A stretch of 64,000 bases of DNA from Hydrangea macrophylla (taxonomy: Eukaryota > Streptophyta > Magnoliopsida > Cornales > Hydrangeaceae): the NCBI GenBank assembly GCA_033977485.1, contig CM066991.1, positions 58,523,350 to 58,587,349 on the forward strand, written 5' to 3'. This document shows positions 32,202-43,660 of the stretch, piece after piece. Below the pieces are notes generated by a model. That model was not told the DNA's origin. It made no database searches and saw nothing but the letters and a program-made list of their open reading frames with translations. How positions within the stretch are numbered: position 1 is the first letter of the stretch; the number at the start of each line of letters is the position of its first letter. The translations under genes and the position numbers were made by a program.

Positions 32202-33300
32202 TCTAATGTCCACGTAGTTTACAGAGGTTGGTAATTTTTTTCTATCTCACTAAAAGTTGAAGTAAATATTCAATATAACGGGGATACCACGTCAACAAAA
32301 TAACACTCACAGAATTGAAATTTGTGCTTATGTGCTTGTTACACCACGTCAGCAAAATAACTGTTGCAATGAATATTTTCTCCTAAAAGGTGGATGCAAT
32401 TAGCGTAATAAAACAAAATAAAATTAAATGAGTACGAAAAGAAGTATTTTTAATCACATACCTATAGGAGTTCTAACAGACCAATAATAAGTTACCATTG
32501 CAGACCAACGCTAAGTTATAATACTAGTAGTACATGCACTAGGAGATCAAATATCTTAATTCAAAACAGAGACTATCCCTTCATTGATTTGGATGGAACA
32601 CATATTCAAAATTTAGCCCCTCAGGGCCTCAGCTAAAGCTAAAGCTCTGATCCACCTGCAAAAAAACACAAACAAAATTATGTATCCGACAATAATATAT
32701 ATACATATATATATATACAATATCACACACACACACACACCCAGAGAACCTTAATAAAAATAAAAAATACTCAAGAAGGTTATCCTCGCGCCAACTACCT
32801 TTACATTTGTTACAAAAAAAAAAAGGAAAAAAAAAAAGAGCATGCTTTTGAAGTACTATTCATGCCAATTGAACAGATGTTTTCTTGAATAAAGAAAAAT
32901 AGTCAACTCCAAATGCATCATCATTCAAAACAATTATATGAACAACTAGGCCACATTATACCTATAATAACTCCTATTTGATAGATCCTTTTAACTCATG
33001 TTTTGAATTTGATATTGGAAATGCCATAAGGCACGAACCAAGAAGGATCCAAAGGAAAAAAAAAAAAAAAGATCGAATAATCATTCTATGATGAAAATAA
33101 AATAACCGTTTATTTTCGCTCGCCATAAACAGCTTCTACTTGATCTAACCAACTATCATAGGCTTTCTTCTTGGTCGGACATGATCTTATCAGCCCTTTT
33201 TGAGTCCAGGAATTTTTAGGGTTCATCCATGTTCACTATGCAATTTTCTTCAATCTATCTAGCTAGCTAGGTATCTATCCATATCAATCTACATCTATCT
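32202..33300. other. No gene recognised; simple repeats
   Basis: AT-rich. Contains an (AC)n run at 32724-32740, poly-A runs at 32813-32838 and 33056-33071, and mixed TA repeats at 32695-32718. CCACGTCA with AACAAAATAAC recurs at 32288 and 32345. Confidence 0.4.
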
Positions 33301-33461
33301 ATATATATGTGTGTATATATATATATATGTGTAAACTATCCAAGCTCAACCTTTTTGCCAAGAAAGGATCTTCACCGTCCAAAAGCTTGGTCATTTTTAG
33401 CCGTTGGATCCTCCAACTTTTCCCCCCTTCCCTCCCCCAATTTCAGCTCTCCTCTCGCATG

Positions 33462-33464
<3 letters not shown>

Positions 33465-33519
<55 letters not shown>
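33465..33519. repeat. (CT)n microsatellite, about 27 units
   Basis: Uninterrupted CT run directly before a candidate start codon. CT-rich leaders are common just upstream of plant coding starts. Confidence 0.95.
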
Positions 33520-33524
<5 letters not shown>

Positions 33525-33525
33525 C

Positions 33526-33645
33526 ATGGACCAACTCCTGGGTGGGCACCACCACCGCTGCTGCCACCTCCAGCAGCCCTCGCCTCCACCATTGCCGTCT
33601 TCATCATCTCCAACTCCAACTCACTTTGGTAGTATCTCTCTCTAA
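33526..33645 (+). CDS. Candidate first exon of an unrecognised host gene
   Basis: The ATG at 33526 comes seven bases after a (CT)n leader and begins MDQLLGGHHH, then a Cys/His/Gln, Pro and Ser-rich stretch ending THFGSISL. A possible splice donor (TTTG then GTAGTA) falls near 33630; without splicing the frame stops at 33645. Composition resembles the low-complexity N-terminus of many plant regulatory proteins. I found no downstream exon I can defend and no known domain, so this could be chance in a Pro/Ser-biased region. Confidence 0.25.
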   Translation: MDQLLGGHHHRCCHLQQPSPPPLPSSSSPTPTHFGSISL

Positions 33646-33741
33646 TGTTTCACTCTCACACACACGAATCTGTACACCACACCAAGAATTGTCAGATTCA
33701 AAATATTTTGAAATCCCCTAGAATTCATTCCTTTGCATCGG

Positions 33742-33743
<2 letters not shown>

Positions 33744-33836
<93 letters not shown>

Positions 33837-33837
33837 A
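33744..33837. repeat. (CT)n then (CA)n compound microsatellite
   Basis: A CT run with one CG interruption, merging into CA repeats at about 33811-33837. Confidence 0.95.
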
Positions 33838-34242
33838 TCCCTCATCTCTCCACTCTCTCATGCTGACTATTATTCAATGAATTCATTCCTTCGGTGAGGT
33901 GATTATTTATGAACAGTGAATTCATTCTCAAATCTTCTAGCAGATAACTTTTTGTATTCGTTTGGTATGATTTCCAAATCTTGTGTTTGGTTACTTAGAA
34001 CCCTTGGGATAATCATTGAGAATTGAATCATAATCTTAGCTTTTTAAGTGGTTTTATGACGACAACTCATAGTCATTCACATCTACATCGAGAATGTCTT
34101 CTTCTGTGTTAATTTTTTTATCACTCGTCAAGCTTTTAAATTTTGGATGGGGTCTAATGAAAGGCTTTGCCTAAGCTTTACATGCATATATACGTATGTA
34201 TGTTGTGATTTTCAATTGAACTTTTTAGGTGGTAAATTAATA

Positions 34243-34534
34243 CTCCCTCCGTCCCATAATAAGTGTCCACTTCTATTTTGCACATTGTTTAAGAAAGTTG
34301 TATTATTTTAGTTTTTTTGGTTCATTAAATGGTCACTTTCCAATTTTGCCCTTAGATGTGATGGGTGTTTGACTTTTTACTTATTTTGAGGCCATAAATA
34401 ATTGCTACTTTGTCTTTATTATAAGGGTAGTTTTGGAAAGTAAGTAAATGCTATATGCCAATTTAGGAAAGTGGACACTTATTGTGGGACATCCAAAAAA
34501 GGAAATGTGGACACTTATTATGGGACAGAGGGAG
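34243..34534. mobile_element. Stowaway MITE (Tc1/mariner), 292 bp
   Basis: TIRs CTCCCTCCGTCCCATAATAA and the same reversed at the right end. TA on both sides (34241-34242 and 34535-34536), the Stowaway target duplication. A second copy of the right-end motif sits inside at about 34468-34492. Confidence 0.95.
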
Positions 34535-34536
34535 TA

Positions 34537-35776
34537 ATGGTTTTTAGAGAGTGAAAGAGAAGATGCAGGTATTTAACTTTTTGTTTGGTATTGTAGGTGT
34601 AAAGGGTATATCCATACTTTTCTTTCCTTTCTGTAAATTCAAGTGGCTTTTAGATCTACTTGCAGCTAAACAGAGCCCAAGCTCTTCAAATTCAACCCTC
34701 AAATTGTCGAAACCAAGAAATGGTCAAGTTTGAAGGCCAAGAACTTCAAATTAGATGATCAAAACTGAAAAAGGTCAAACAATTCTTTTTTGTAATTGGG
34801 TATCTACAGATTTGCTTAAAAAAGAATACGGGTATTAGTCTATCAGAGATTCAGAGCTATTCAATAAAATACTGGTGAGACCAAATACACTATATTAGGA
34901 AACATTTGCTTTCTTTACTTCAGTTTTTGGTAAGGGGTTTTATTAGTTTGGAGTTCATAATGAAGTTTGTAATTTATTGGGGTGGTGATTTGAAATGGGT
35001 AGCCGAACCCAATTGGACTCAAGTCTTGGTTTGGTTTGGTTTACTGTTTTGAATTGGGAATAAGTATAACTCCACACATTAGCCTACATTGATTTATCTA
35101 TCTTTTAGTTATGTGATGACGCTAATTTTATATTTGTCATGCCCATGGATTTTGATGTACAAAATTATTGAGACTGGTTCAATAGTTAGTTATTCCGCAA
35201 TGGTTCATATCAAATTTCTCTTTTAACTCTGTAGGCTGCTTAAGGTGCAAAATCACAGGGGCATCTGCGATAAACGGTGTTACCTAGAATCCCAACAGAT
35301 TTAAGGAAAGTAGCCGTCGTCATTGTCATCCTCTCGGATGATTAGCAAGTGTTGTAGAAACCCTAGTCTGTCTTATTTATTTACTCTTTTGTTATTTGTT
35401 TCTACAGGAAGACTAATGTATTGTTTGGTTTCACATGCTAATTGATGTTCTCTCAATTTTGATTTGCTCTCTTTCATATGTAAACTATAATATTAAAATA
35501 GTTTTACTTCGTTATAGTTTCCCACTTCTCGAAAAGAAAAAAACAGCTTAAGCAGATAAAAGCTCCACGCAGTCCACACATATACTGAGATTTACTAAAC
35601 ACCATTAATGCGAGAAGAATTGTCTTTCTCAGCTTCGTCGGCAACCAAACATAGCTTGGTTCGAATAGTTCTCTCTCTTTGTTAATTACACTAATCTGTC
35701 ATGAAAATTCCAACAACACTGATTGTGCAACAGAGAGATTGCTGAAGATGGGTACAAACCATGGTTTTTGTTAAAG
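34537..35776. other. No gene recognised
   Basis: AT-rich, no long frame. Possible splice-site-like words occur, but no exon with a known domain. Could be intronic to the candidate exon at 33526, which cannot be shown. Confidence 0.3.
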
Positions 35777-37052
35777 AAGGATCAAAATTTCGTTTCGGTG
35801 TAGTGTTTCGGTGTTCCCGGAAACAGAAACTTTTCGAAAACGTTTGGGAAACATGTGGAAACACCGGAAAAAATTGGAAACACTAAGAACCTTGTAGAAA
35901 CATAACTTCAAACTAAACTGTATGCACATATAAAACTTATAATTGATTAATTGAACCTTTGAGAGGTCTATATATATGTAGTTATATCAATAATATATAG
36001 TTCAAATTGAAAATACATGATAATTTAGGTGTCAATCTACTATCAAGCAGTTCATAGAATACTGAAAACACCATTCATAGAAAAGAAAAATTACATATAA
36101 GCACATAAGGAGCTAATAAGACATCTCCAAAATACAAATGGTTATTCATCCAACAAAATTCACATACAAACCATATTTATTTTTGTTTTTGTTCTTGTTC
36201 TTTTTGGAATTAGTGTACCACAATTATAGGACTACTAATTAGTAATTAGTATTAATTGCAATTAGTACTTATAGGACTAAGAAATAAATTTAGTATAACT
36301 AATTTTTTATTTATAAGAATATTAGTTATATAACTCATATAGGTTTTATAAGTATTACTAATAATATTATAAATTTATACGTATTACTAAGTTTGTAATA
36401 CTAACTTACTTAGTCTAATATACAGTATAAGTTATATAAGTATTATTAATAATATTATAATTATTACTAAGTTTGTAAAACTAACTTAGTCTAATAGTAT
36501 AAGTATAAGTTATATAAGTTAACTTACTCAGTATAAGATACTTTAAAAAGAAAAAGAAAAAAAAAACACAAAAACAAAAACAATACCTTAAACAGAACCT
36601 TTGTTAAAAAGGAGAAAAAAAATTAAAAATAGAACCTTCTTTACCAGTCTAGGGCTTCTCCCGATCAGTCACGGCTGAAGAAGAAGAAGAAGACGAATCC
36701 AGTGAAGAAGAAGAAGATGAAGAAGAAGAACTAACCTGAATCAGATCTCAACCAAGTAAGTTTTTTATGCACAGATTCGGCAGCTTTCCCCGAAATTTCT
36801 CTTCTTTAATTCTTTCCCCCAAATTTCTCTTCTTGAATCATTTTGATTCCACCTCTTTTTCCAGCCCTGTCGAATCACGTGAATGTTTCGGTCGAAACAA
36901 ATGTGTTTCGTGTTTGTTTCGTACTAAACACATAAAAACTCTCGAATCTTGTCGAAACCCTGGTTCGAGATTCCTCTGCTGTTTCGCGTCGGTGGCCCAC
37001 GAAACCGAAGTTTCGACTGTTTCGACCGAAAGGAAACGAAATTTAGATCCTT
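35777..37052. mobile_element. Possible DNA transposon with TTTCG-rich ends, 1.3 kb
   Basis: The left end AAGGATCAAAATTTCGTTTC matches the right end reversed, AAGGATCTAAATTTCGTTTC, with one difference. Subterminal parts are rich in GTTTCG and GAAAC words on both sides (35785-35885 and 36885-37035). No clear target duplication was found. Inside are an AT-rich tandem repeat and a (GAA)n region at 36677-36730. Confidence 0.5.
36335..36535. repeat. AT-rich tandem duplication
   Basis: The text TATAAGTATTA..TAATAATATTATAA, then TATTACTAAGTTTGTAA..ACTAACTTA occurs twice, about 100 bp apart. Confidence 0.6.
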
Positions 37053-37355
37053 GGTTTTAATATGTTTTCGTCAAGCCACCCTATTTCAATGATGGATAGT
37101 CGAAACTCATTTTGACTGTTTTATTAACTTTAGCTAAGGTATATAGCACACTTGACGCATTCTTGCAGGAAAATGGCAACTCAACAAGTTCGTTGGTGTA
37201 TCAACTTATCAACAGAGGGAACAACTTTTTTTTTTTACAGAATATAGGTCATCTTCAAGCAACCACAGATTTTTAATGCAGTTTAACCTTCTACGATGAA
37301 GGTTTTCAAGATAATTTTTACGTTTCTATATAGCTTTTAGTTATAGATTTTTATT

Positions 37356-37687
37356 GGGTAATACTTGAGACACACCCAAAGACACAACTTTTGGGACAAA
37401 ACTCAAGAGATGTGTCTATCTCTTTCTTGTGGTCCAGTGACATCACATGAGAGATGAGTAATACTTGGGACACAACCTTCACACAATTTTTTTTACACAA
37501 CCTAAAAGATGTCTATTTCTCTCCTGTGTCACTATGGGGTCCAGTGACATCACAAGAGAGAGATAGACACATCTTTTAGAAAGGTTGTGTGAAGGTTGTA
37601 TCCCAAGTATTACTACATGAGAGATATAGACACATCTTTTGGGTTGTGTCCCAAAAGTTATCTTTGGGTGTGTCCCAATCTTTACTC
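37356..37687. mobile_element. Mutator-type foldback MITE with a nested MITE
   Basis: Ends GGGTAATACTTGAGACAC and, reversed, GAGTAAAGATTGGGACAC. The 9-bp duplication is ATTTTTATT / ATTTTCATT (37347-37355 and 37688-37696), one mismatch. After removing the nested element about 160 bp remain, folding on themselves around a CTATCTCT core. Confidence 0.88.
37456..37616. mobile_element. Nested Mutator-type foldback MITE, 161 bp
   Basis: GAGTAATACTTGGGACAC at the left, reversed at the right (ending AGTATTACTAC). A perfect 9-bp duplication ATGAGAGAT (37447-37455 and 37617-37625). Belongs to the same family as the element it is inserted in. Confidence 0.9.
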
Positions 37688-37696
37688 ATTTTCATT

Positions 37697-38750
37697 ATAG
37701 CCTTTTATTTATGTACTCATTTGAGGTAGTCAACTTTTATGCTAAATCACCAATAAATCACTAGGGAAGGATGTAATTCCAAGGGACATCCAAATGGTAC
37801 CCTTTCTTTTGTTTGAGAGGGAATGCTCGATGGAAATGCTTGGTTGCAATCCTGTATAAGTTAGACATTGAAAGGAAATAATGCAGGTTTTATCCTTCCA
37901 ATTACACGTCTCCGATGTCCGCAATTCATAGCTCTTGTTGTCCACAATCACAGCTGGTGTCTTGGATTGATGTTTACAAATGGATAACAATGTAATCGTC
38001 GTTGATGCAGCCAAAAAGTAAAGGAATCACATCTTATCTTTCACATTCAAAGATAGCTATGAATCCAAGATTAAAATTTCAAACCTACAAACAAAATGAA
38101 AAGTTTTTCTTTATATAAAATCTTGCACCGTCAACCAACAAAAAATTGTATTAAAAATATATACATTAATTATCATTTAATAATACTATTTAATTTAGTG
38201 GGTTATCTTGGAAATATCTTTTTATAAAGAAGAAGGTTTTCATTCTACATGTGCCAGCTGATAAGAAAAGCTTCTTTATAATTGTGAAAAATTACTTTAC
38301 ATGTCTGGGCTGGCGTAGACCGAATTGCATTGCTACTGACTTTGAGATTAGGTGAGCTAGTTAGGTTTAGATTTTTGACCTTCAATTTTGATTATGATTT
38401 AGACTGCAATTGTGATAGTTCAAATTGGTTTGAGGGTGAAATTTTCAGCAAAGTATTTTAGTTTGTGGTTGGTGAATATGGTATGTTGTTGGATTGTGGT
38501 TGGGGTTGAACATTTGTGGTTTGAGATTAGGCTCTATTTGGTTGTGGTTTTCTATTGATTGGTTTGTTATTGGTTGTAATTTATCCAATTGATTGTGAAA
38601 TCGGTATGGCTTAAAGAGAAAGAGGAAGGATGGGCAGAGGACAAGCGCCATTGATTTTGAGAATTGGGCAGATTTGTCACATTCCATGATATGACATGGA
38701 GGAATTGAGAAACCAAATAGCTACCTTAACCATTAAGGTAAAGAGTTACA
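37697..38750. other. No gene recognised
   Basis: Open frames here are short and lack known domains. The stretch 38400-38600 has repeated TTGGTTGTGG-like words. Confidence 0.35.
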
Positions 38751-38753
38751 GTT

Positions 38754-38925
38754 AGAGATAGCAACGGGGTGGGTATGGGACGGGGCCCCCCATACCCCGC
38801 CCTGCTTAAATGTTTCCTCCCCCAACCCCGCCACGTGTAACCACCTTATCCCAACCCCGGTTACTTAATGGTTCCCCGGCTCCACCCCCGCCCCACTCCG
38901 CCCCAGAAGTGAGGCATTTTCAGTA
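38754..38925. mobile_element. Possible hAT-end fragment
   Basis: GATAGCAACGGGGTGGGTATGGGACGGGG followed by C-rich text with repeated CCCCGCC is typical of one end of plant non-autonomous hAT elements. No opposite end or duplication was found. Confidence 0.3.
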
Positions 38926-38988
38926 AACCCTAATCCAAACCCAAATCAACAAAAAGAAAATTTACTTGTTCTAACAATTACCCAAACA

Positions 38989-39079
38989 GTCTCTCTGCTT
39001 GCAGGGGTAAGGCTGCGTACATCTCACCCTCCTCAGCCCCCGCAATGGCGGGAGCCTCGTGCACTAGGCTGCCCTTTCT
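38989..39079 (+). mobile_element. 5'-truncated Au-like SINE
   Basis: Contains GGTAAGGCTGCGTACAT, CCCCGCAATGGCGGGAGCC and TCGTGCACTAGGCTGCCC, the characteristic 3' part of the angiosperm Au SINE family. An 18-bp target duplication CTAACAATTACCC(A/G)AACA lies on both sides (38971-38988 and 39080-39097), one mismatch. The tRNA-derived 5' part with the pol III A box is missing, so this copy is truncated and not transcribable. Confidence 0.85.
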
Positions 39080-39097
39080 CTAACAATTACCCGAACA

Positions 39098-39475
39098 AAG
39101 TACTAGTTTCAAATCAACAAACAACGTATAGAAATCAAATATAAGTTCAGACCAATCAAATTTAATTCAAATTGAAGACAACCAAGCTGAAATTGAACTA
39201 GATCGTAAACAAATAGAAACCCTAAACCCCCAAATTTCTAACCTCAATTCATAGAGCTTCTCTTGAGCATACGTTCAACATCGATGAAGAAAAATAGTAG
39301 ATTAGGGCTTCGATGTTCAAACCACTCCAAGGCCAAATTGGAGAGCTACCGATATATTTATATATATATACAAGAAATGTCCGAGAATTGTTCTATTTCA
39401 TTGGGTAGTTTTGTTCACCAAAAAGAATGGTCTCAATGCAGCATGCAGTATATACTACAGAAATGAGGAGAGAAA
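39098..39475. other. No gene recognised
   Basis: Plain AT-rich sequence with a short TA run at 39354-39370. No feature supported. Confidence 0.4.
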
Positions 39476-39504
39476 GGGGGGGGGGGGGGGGGGGGGGGGG
39501 GGGG
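39476..39504 (+). repeat. Poly-G run of 29
   Basis: Uninterrupted G homopolymer, rare at this length in plant DNA. It could form G-quadruplexes or be a sequencing or assembly slip; exact length is doubtful. Confidence 0.8.
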
Positions 39505-39826
39505 AGGGATGGGAAGTATGGCTTTGAATGTTACCTCCACAGAGTTGAGAGTCAAATCACTGGAGCAAGATTTTACCGACGGAAGAGAAGACGATGAGCT
39601 GCCGCCTGCGGCGATGCACTGGGCCTGCGGCGATGAGATGCAGCGGTCCCTATGACAAATAATGAAAATTTTTGAAATACTAGAAATAACAAAATTGGCC
39701 TAATTGATTATTAAAATACACAATATTCCAATTATAATATCATAAAATATCTTATACGCACGCTATCAATCCACTAATCCATTATACCTTACATTTCAGC
39801 ACTACTTTATAAGAGTAATTATGTTA

Positions 39827-40559
39827 CTCCTTCCGTCTCATATTAAGGTCTCGTTTGTTTCGCAGGACTAAAAAAGGGCAGAAGGGATTGGACTAATAGT
39901 CCATTTTAATCGAATTGTCCGGTGTTTGGCATTGCTATGGAGCGCGGAACTAATTGTCCATTTTAAAAGAATAGTCCCCCATATGGGGGACTAAGTTATA
40001 CTATGGGGGAGGTGGTATTAGTAGTCCCACGTTTGTTTCGCTGGACAGGATTAAGGGGGATTACTTCTTCCCTTCACTATTTGAGGGACTATTAATACCA
40101 GCCCCCCATGGGATAAAATAGTGGCCCATTTGGGGGACTATTTAGTTAAAAAGGACTAATAGTCCAGTGCAAGGTGGCCGAACCAAACACCGGACTATTG
40201 AATTAAAATGGACTAATAGTCCTATCCTCCCCTATCCGGCCCTTAGTCCTGCGAAACAGACGAGGCCTAATTGTCCAATCCCGGCTCCGTCATCCAAACG
40301 TGGCCTAAGAGTCTCTTTTGGGAATTCACACTTATTAAGGGGACAACCTTGATTTTGGTGAGATTTTTAACTTTCCAACATTGCCCTTTTGAAATTCAAA
40401 ATTATATTGTCACATAAAAAAAAAAAGAGGGAAGAGTTGGATGTAATAAATGACAAATTTGGAAAGTGTGTATTAAAATACTTTGACTTTTCAAAGAGGA
40501 TTCTTAAAATGGGACATCAAAAAATGGCATTAAGAACTCTTAACATGGGACAGAGGGAG
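39827..40559. mobile_element. Stowaway MITE split by a Tourist-like MITE
   Basis: The left end CTCCTTCCGTCTCATATTAA and the right end, reversed, CTCCCTCTGTCCCATGTTAA are the Stowaway termini. TA on both sides (39825-39826 and 40560-40561). The interior is interrupted at the TTAA near 39844. Confidence 0.85.
39847..40267. mobile_element. Tourist-like (PIF/Harbinger) MITE, 421 bp
   Basis: Ends GGTCTCGTTTGTTTCGCAGG and, reversed, GGCCTCGTCTGTTTCGCAGG. TAA on both sides (39844-39846 and 40268-40270). Folds over most of its length around a GGGGGACTA core. A second end-like motif, CCAAACGTGGCC followed by TAA, lies at 40294-40308, so the true outer edge may be 40305, or two insertions may be stacked. 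Confidence 0.8.
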
Positions 40560-40561
40560 TA

Positions 40562-42029
40562 TGTTTTCCAAATACAAGTGGTAGGGGAACTACCTTTAAT
40601 AATTTTGGGGCCGCTTGTCATATGTGTTTGGGAAACATTTGAGACAAAATCTGGGCACCATCACATTACTATTCTACACCAATCTTTCGTATAGGGCATC
40701 GGTAAGGTTATTTAAGGCACAAGGCGCACTGAATTGCAAAGATATTCTGGAACCTGGGCGCGATGCACAAGGAAAAGCGCAAGCCCGACGCACTTTTGAA
40801 CAAATATACTAAGCAAATAATTACAAGAAGAAACCTAATCTGTTATTAATCTATTATAATCTATTTTATTTTCTTAATTCATTATAAATAGAATATGCAG
40901 ATAATGTGTTATTAATTTATTGTTATTTGTTTCAATTTCATTATAGCTATGCTATGTATAATTTCTAAAATCTATGTTTTGTGTGGGAAGATGAAGAAGA
41001 TGAAGAAGAAGAAAGCTCTTGGAATTGACGAAAAGGGCCGATCACCTAGTGAGAAATGCGATAAACACAGGAGACTGGATAGATCTGCGATTGAAGAGAG
41101 AAGATCGAAGAGAAGAAGCTTAGAAGCAGGAACCCTCTAAAGTGGTCACGCTCCCCACCTAGGAGTCTTTATTCCGCACTTCTTGCTAAGAAGCTTGTTG
41201 GAACATCGCTCTCTTATGTCAGAACATCGCTTCCACCCCTCTTCCATCAAAAACAAGTCCCAAAATAGCTTATAAAGTAGATTCAAATTCTTACTTTGCT
41301 CAAAACATTTTTGTGGAAGAAAAATTTTATTTTGTGAACATATGGTTTAGGATTTCAGAAACATTTTCTACAATCAAAATGTCTTATTTCCATCCAAATT
41401 CCTCTTGACTTATTAAGTGCAAAATACATATATATATATATATATATATGAAATATTTGGACGCTTTTTGGACGCTCCCAACCTTTGAACCTTTTAAAGT
41501 TGAACGCTTGCTCGCTCGCGCCCCCGCTTTGTGCTTCTATGAGAAGACGATAGGAGAGGTGAGACATAGATTTATTCTCTAGTTCTGATCTGTGTCGAAA
41601 ATAGAGACGTGACTTTTTGTTTGTGGTTATGAGTTTTAAATTTGCCTTTTCTTGTCGCGCAAGATGACTAGGACATATCGTCCACTATAGGCGATACAAG
41701 CCCCGATAAGTTATCGTTTCGTCAAAATGTGGTACCGGTTGTATATATCGAAGCAGTCCACCTTGATACCAAGTTGACTTGGCTGAATCAACTCGGATGC
41801 AACCGATCCTTTGAACCATTATGGGAACTTTTATGGCCATCACAACGAATTGGGCATTTGAAGATCAAAGTTATGTCTTATTGCTTCTCTTAAGAGTTGA
41901 AGAAGGAATTGAGTGTGAACTGGAAAACATAATGTTTTCAAGATAAATATCAAAAGAAAAGCCATCACCGAAATGCAATTGAGAAGGCTAATTCTTAAGC
42001 TCGAGGACAAAGTTTCTTTTTAGAGAGAC
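40562..42029. other. No gene recognised; TE-like debris
   Basis: Contains GC-rich patches with GGCGCGATGC-like words (40700-40800 and 41505-41530), suggestive of old transposon ends, an (AT)n run at 41428-41449, and a GAAGATGAAGAAG-rich frame at 40990-41020 with no known domain. Confidence 0.3.
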
Positions 42030-42043
42030 GGGGGGGGGGGGGG
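42030..42043 (+). repeat. Poly-G run of 14
   Basis: G homopolymer within GACGGGG..GTTATG. Confidence 0.85.
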
Positions 42044-43344
42044 TTATGATGCAATATTTTTTTAGTGTTGTACATTTTCAATTAAATGTGTTATATTTGT
42101 TATGATGGTTTGTGACCAACAAGTGAGCAGTATAACTATAACCTACTAGATGCACAAATAAAAAAGCTATGCTTCAAGAAAGTGAATTTTGGAATATTTT
42201 TGTAATCCATTCTGACCTTAAAAAACAAAACAAAAAGTAATCCTTTGATCTCTTAAATGGAATTCTCTTCCCAAAACACTAGTTTTTCAATATGAGAATC
42301 AATTGCAAGTTTGATTGCATCAAGTTCAACCTTGTGATTTATGCTATGATTTCAATACATTGTCCACTGCGGAATTAAGAATTAAATAATCTGCTATGTA
42401 TGTCACTAAGAAGCACGGACGTGAACACGGGATACGAATATGACACGGCAGTAATGCCTAGACACAATTTCTCAAACATGTTGGACACGAACATGTTGGG
42501 ACACGTTGAGTATGTGCATATTCATATTTTACATTAAAAAAAAAGATAAAGATAACAAAATGTACCATTAATGAATCACATTTGGCATAAAAAGTCATCA
42601 ATCATGACATAACAAAAATTGCTGGCATAAAAAGAAAACCGAAGTTACTTATCTTTTATTTTATATCTACTTAGATTTTAACCTTAAAATCATAAAAACA
42701 ATTTCAAAGGAGCTGCCTTGGCTAGTCCACTTGTGTTTGCGGCCATGTTGATTATCTTTCCGACACATGTCTGGCGTGTGTGTGATGTCAACAATATTAA
42801 GACACGTTTATTGTAATAGAGAGAAAATGTTGGTTAGGCGGGTGTAGCAGGAGACAACTATTACTGCAAGAGATATTTTAGTGAAATGATGGCAAGGAGA
42901 GCCCAAAAGGTGCCAGCCCTATGCCAAGTAGCAGTAGGCCTATGTAAGGAAAACCGAGTACCTACATTTTGCCCTTGTGCACAAGCTTTGCCTAGTGAGG
43001 CCCTGTGTGCAAAAGAGAGAGAGAATGGGATGAGCATCTATGTATTTCTAACCAACTCAGAAAGTTCGCAGATTCTGATGGAGGAGGCAAGTGTATGGGG
43101 CTTAACTCGAAAAGACGTCAAAGATAGGAGGCATAAAAATGTCTCAATCCTAAGAGAAATCAATGAGGGAAGGGACACATAAAAATGGCTCATTTCTCAC
43201 AAATTGATTCCTTGAATTTGGGATCCTATAACCCAAAACTGTTGGAGGGAGTTCAGTTACCGTTAGAAGGCAATTAGAGAATTAATTGCGGACTATATCT
43301 TCTGAGGGGCTTTGTTTAACCAGAGATGTAAGCAGTTGACGTCT
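42044..43344. other. No gene recognised
   Basis: Region 42415-42520 has repeated GACACG and ACACG words (GAAGCACGGACGTG, GGGACACGTTGAG), echoed in reverse near 42760-42805 (CGACACATGTCTGGCGTG). This hints at an old transposon of about 400 bp without clear edges. The rest is plain. Confidence 0.3.
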
Positions 43345-43660
43345 TTAAATTGTACAATCACATCTTGCACAACGGTGAGCCTCACAGGTGCAATTATGTG
43401 ACAGAGTACCACAACCCCCTAGGAATTTCTCAAAGGTCACGTTAAAGGCAGATTTGAGAGGATTCAGTTTAAGTTTGTACCTACGGTCTTGTTTGAGCAC
43501 CCTATTTAGATTTATGATGTGGCTCGTCTCTTCTTTGGTCTTGACAACTAGATCGTCCATGTAGAATTCCATGTTTTCATAGAGCATATCATGAAATATG
43601 GCTAACATAGTCCTCTGATATATTGCTCCTACCTTCTTTTGAGCAAAAGGCATCATCATA
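43345..43660 (-). pseudogene. Gypsy reverse transcriptase fragment
   Basis: Minus-strand frame of about 104 codons. It starts in a decayed PFG..KKVGAIYQR block, then AIFHDMLYENMEFYMDDLVVKT, where YMDD is the RT catalytic motif, followed by KLKLNPLKSAF. Similar to the RT of Tat/Athila-type gypsy elements. After about 43440 the frame is lost. An isolated fragment without LTRs in view. Confidence 0.8.

Noticed and set aside
33307..33866. Several frames across (CT)n and (CA)n, rich in Ser-Leu or Arg-Glu
   Set aside because: Microsatellite translation in all frames; only the short segment at 33526-33645 was kept, at low confidence.
37161..37280. Possible last exon after TTGCAG at about 37167
   Set aside because: Open for about 35 codons only and without a known domain or partner exon.
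39476..39504. Poly-G run as a regulatory G-quadruplex
   Set aside because: Length is suspect for technical reasons and no gene is nearby, so no regulatory claim is made.
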